DNA of 64,000 nucleotides. Source: Salinicola socius. GTDB lineage: Bacteria > Pseudomonadota > Gammaproteobacteria > Pseudomonadales > Halomonadaceae. Numbering within the stretch: position 1 is the stretch's first letter; every line of letters begins with the position of its first letter. Below are positions 62,871 to 64,000 of the stretch, piece by piece. The position numbers were made by a program, and so were the translations under genes. The notes under the pieces are model-generated. The model worked only from the letters and a program-made list of their open reading frames with translations. It did no database searches and was not told where the DNA came from. The stretch covers positions 80,440 through 144,439 of the forward strand of contig NZ_MSDO01000007.1 of assembly GCF_001937195.1 (NCBI RefSeq), in the 5' to 3' direction.

Positions 62871-64000
62871 CTAGCGGATCGCATCGGAGATCGGGCATTG
62901 CACGCGGAGCCTGAGGATTTCAAACCCTGCGAGCCGATCGGTTCCACCCGCGCGCAGGCATGCCTGCCTGCTCGGCGCCGGCTGAAAGCCGTCCCCCATC
63001 GCATCGAGTCGCGACAGTTCGAGCAGGTCGACGCCCTCGATGTACAGCGGCGCGGCATCCGCACTCAAGTTGGCGATCCACACTTCGCTGACCGCCGATG
63101 ATTCGGTTTGCCAGGCCAGAGAGGTCAGCGGGTGTTCCAGCTGCAGCTGGCGCAGCGGTCGCCCTGATGCTCGCGCCAACCCCGCGATCACGTGGCCCAC
63201 GGGATAGAGATGATCGGCGCCGATATCGAACGGCGGGCCAAGGGACGACAGCGTGACGGCATCGACCCCGGCACAGGCAACGCGGGCCACGAACCCGACG
63301 GCCCAGGCCGCCGCGAAAAGCCCGCTCTGGCGCGGGTCGTTGTCGCTCAGGGTCACGCGCTGCGTGCCGTCATTGGGCGTGAGCTTCTCGCCGTAGGGGT
63401 TGGTCCAGGCGCCGATGGCAGTGGTAGTGATTCGGTAGGGCACATCCGGTGCCAGCGCGCGGCAGGAGGCGACGATATCCGGCAAGCTTTCCAGGGTTTC
63501 CATCACCGAGCGATCATCCGCGGCATGCACGATGGGCGAGACGGCATGGGTGATGAAGTCGATCGTCGTGGGGTCCGGGCGGCAGCGGTTGAGCTCGGTG
63601 AAGTAGGTGGGCACGCCGCCGCCCAGCGTCAGCTCCGGCCATAACGGACGCGCTGCCGCCAGTGCCTGATCGGGCGAGGTACCCGAAGGCCAGTCGCCAT
63701 CCGGCTGGTGACTCTTGAGATAGGCCGCCGGCGTCACCAGCATCCCTGCCGGTACGAGCGACACGCTCTCCAGCCGCCTGGCCAGCGCGGCCAGCGACCG
63801 TCCGGGATCGCTGTCCTCGCAGACCACGTAGAGCCATATCGCCACGCGGCGTTCGCTGGCGAGGGACATCAGACCGGCCAACCGTTCGAGTGTCAGCGGA
63901 TCGCGCAGATCGAGCAGCACGTCCAGATGCCGTGGCGCGACGGCCTCGAGCTGCCGCGACAGGCGCTCGAGCGTCGGATCCAGATCGAAAAGACGATCCA
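62871..64000 (-). CDS. Putative D-apionate lactonase (ApnL-like), 5' part beyond the window
   Basis: The frame is open from the right edge to TAG at 62871, giving the C-terminal 376 residues of a longer protein. Visible: LDVLLDLRDPLTLERLAGL, GGGVPTYFTELNRCRPDP, FITHAVSPIVHAADDRSVME, RITTTAIGAWTNPYGEK and FDIGADHLYPVGHVIAGLA. I recall this combination from the lactonase ApnL, a family of about 600 residues that opens D-apionolactone; the call is strengthened by the ApnO-like and OiaC-like genes downstream. It is separated from the transporter by 185 non-coding bases. Confidence 0.58.
   Translation of the reverse strand, partial: DRLFDLDPTLERLSRQLEAVAPRHLDVLLDLRDPLTLERLAGLMSLASERRVAIWLYVVCEDSDPGRSLAALARRLESVSLVPAGMLVTPAAYLKSHQPDGDWPSGTSPDQALAAARPLWPELTLGGGVPTYFTELNRCRPDPTTIDFITHAVSPIVHAADDRSVMETLESLPDIVASCRALAPDVPYRITTTAIGAWTNPYGEKLTPNDGTQRVTLSDNDPRQSGLFAAAWAVGFVARVACAGVDAVTLSSLGPPFDIGADHLYPVGHVIAGLARASGRPLRQLQLEHPLTSLAWQTESSAVSEVWIANLSADAAPLYIEGVDLLELSRLDAMGDGFQPAPSRQACLRAGGTDRLAGFEILRLRVQCPISDAIR

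Overview
The window is a GC-rich, densely coded bacterial chromosome segment. The gene set points to a gammaproteobacterium, most likely a Halomonadaceae member (Halomonas, Salinicola or Kushneria type). The reasons are the gmk-rpoZ-spoT-ridA order, oxyR directly followed by recG, the Csu-type pilus operon and a full C-P lyase operon. The genus is inferred from gene content only. I found no rRNA, tRNA, CRISPR array, prophage or insertion sequence.

Layout. 1-3680 (-): archaic (Csu/SCPU) chaperone-usher pilus operon, cut by the left edge, behind a roughly 600 bp AT-rich leader. 4280-8593: inositol-phosphatase family enzyme, a PRISE-like reductase divergent from its LysR regulator, and the ohrR/ohr organic peroxide pair with matching operators. 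8851-15159: a probable catabolic island (DcuC-type transporter, an aspartase/fumarase-superfamily lyase with altered active-site motifs, an exported alpha/beta hydrolase, an OprD-type porin, a LysR regulator). 15315-22769: RcnB-like protein, MFS, DUF924, an nfsA remnant, lysE and alaX divergent from a MocR regulator, a D-2-hydroxyacid dehydrogenase and a histidine phosphatase. 22844-26223: Fur-box-preceded binding protein and TonB receptor. 26220-29300 (-): nitrilase-family amidase, pyrC, MFS. 29499-33319 (+): gmk, rpoZ, spoT, ridA. 33363-39189: AraC regulator divergent from an RND efflux pair. 39277-39801: thpR.

39809-50763 (-) is a complete phosphonate operon, phnCDEFGHIJKLMNP. The PhnCDE importer feeds the PhnGHIJ(K)LM core. 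PhnN and PhnP process the ribosyl (cyclic) phosphates. PhnF sits inside the operon; two TTGTCTAGACAA-like sites, upstream of phnC and over the phnF start, are candidate PhnF operators.

51023-58679: YeeZ-like SDR, oxyR-recG, yccS (apparently with an ATT start) and a DUF4105 protein. 58723-64000: an MpaB-type protein, then a minus-strand operon whose members look like the D-apionate pathway (ApnL lactonase, ACS-type MFS, OiaC decarboxylase, ApnO oxidoisomerase).

The most notable non-coding signal is a dispersed structured element present twice (about 5128-5238 and 44763-44873). Its two copies differ by paired, compensatory substitutions in two stems. The second copy is fused to the 3' end of phnI and supplies its last codons and stop.
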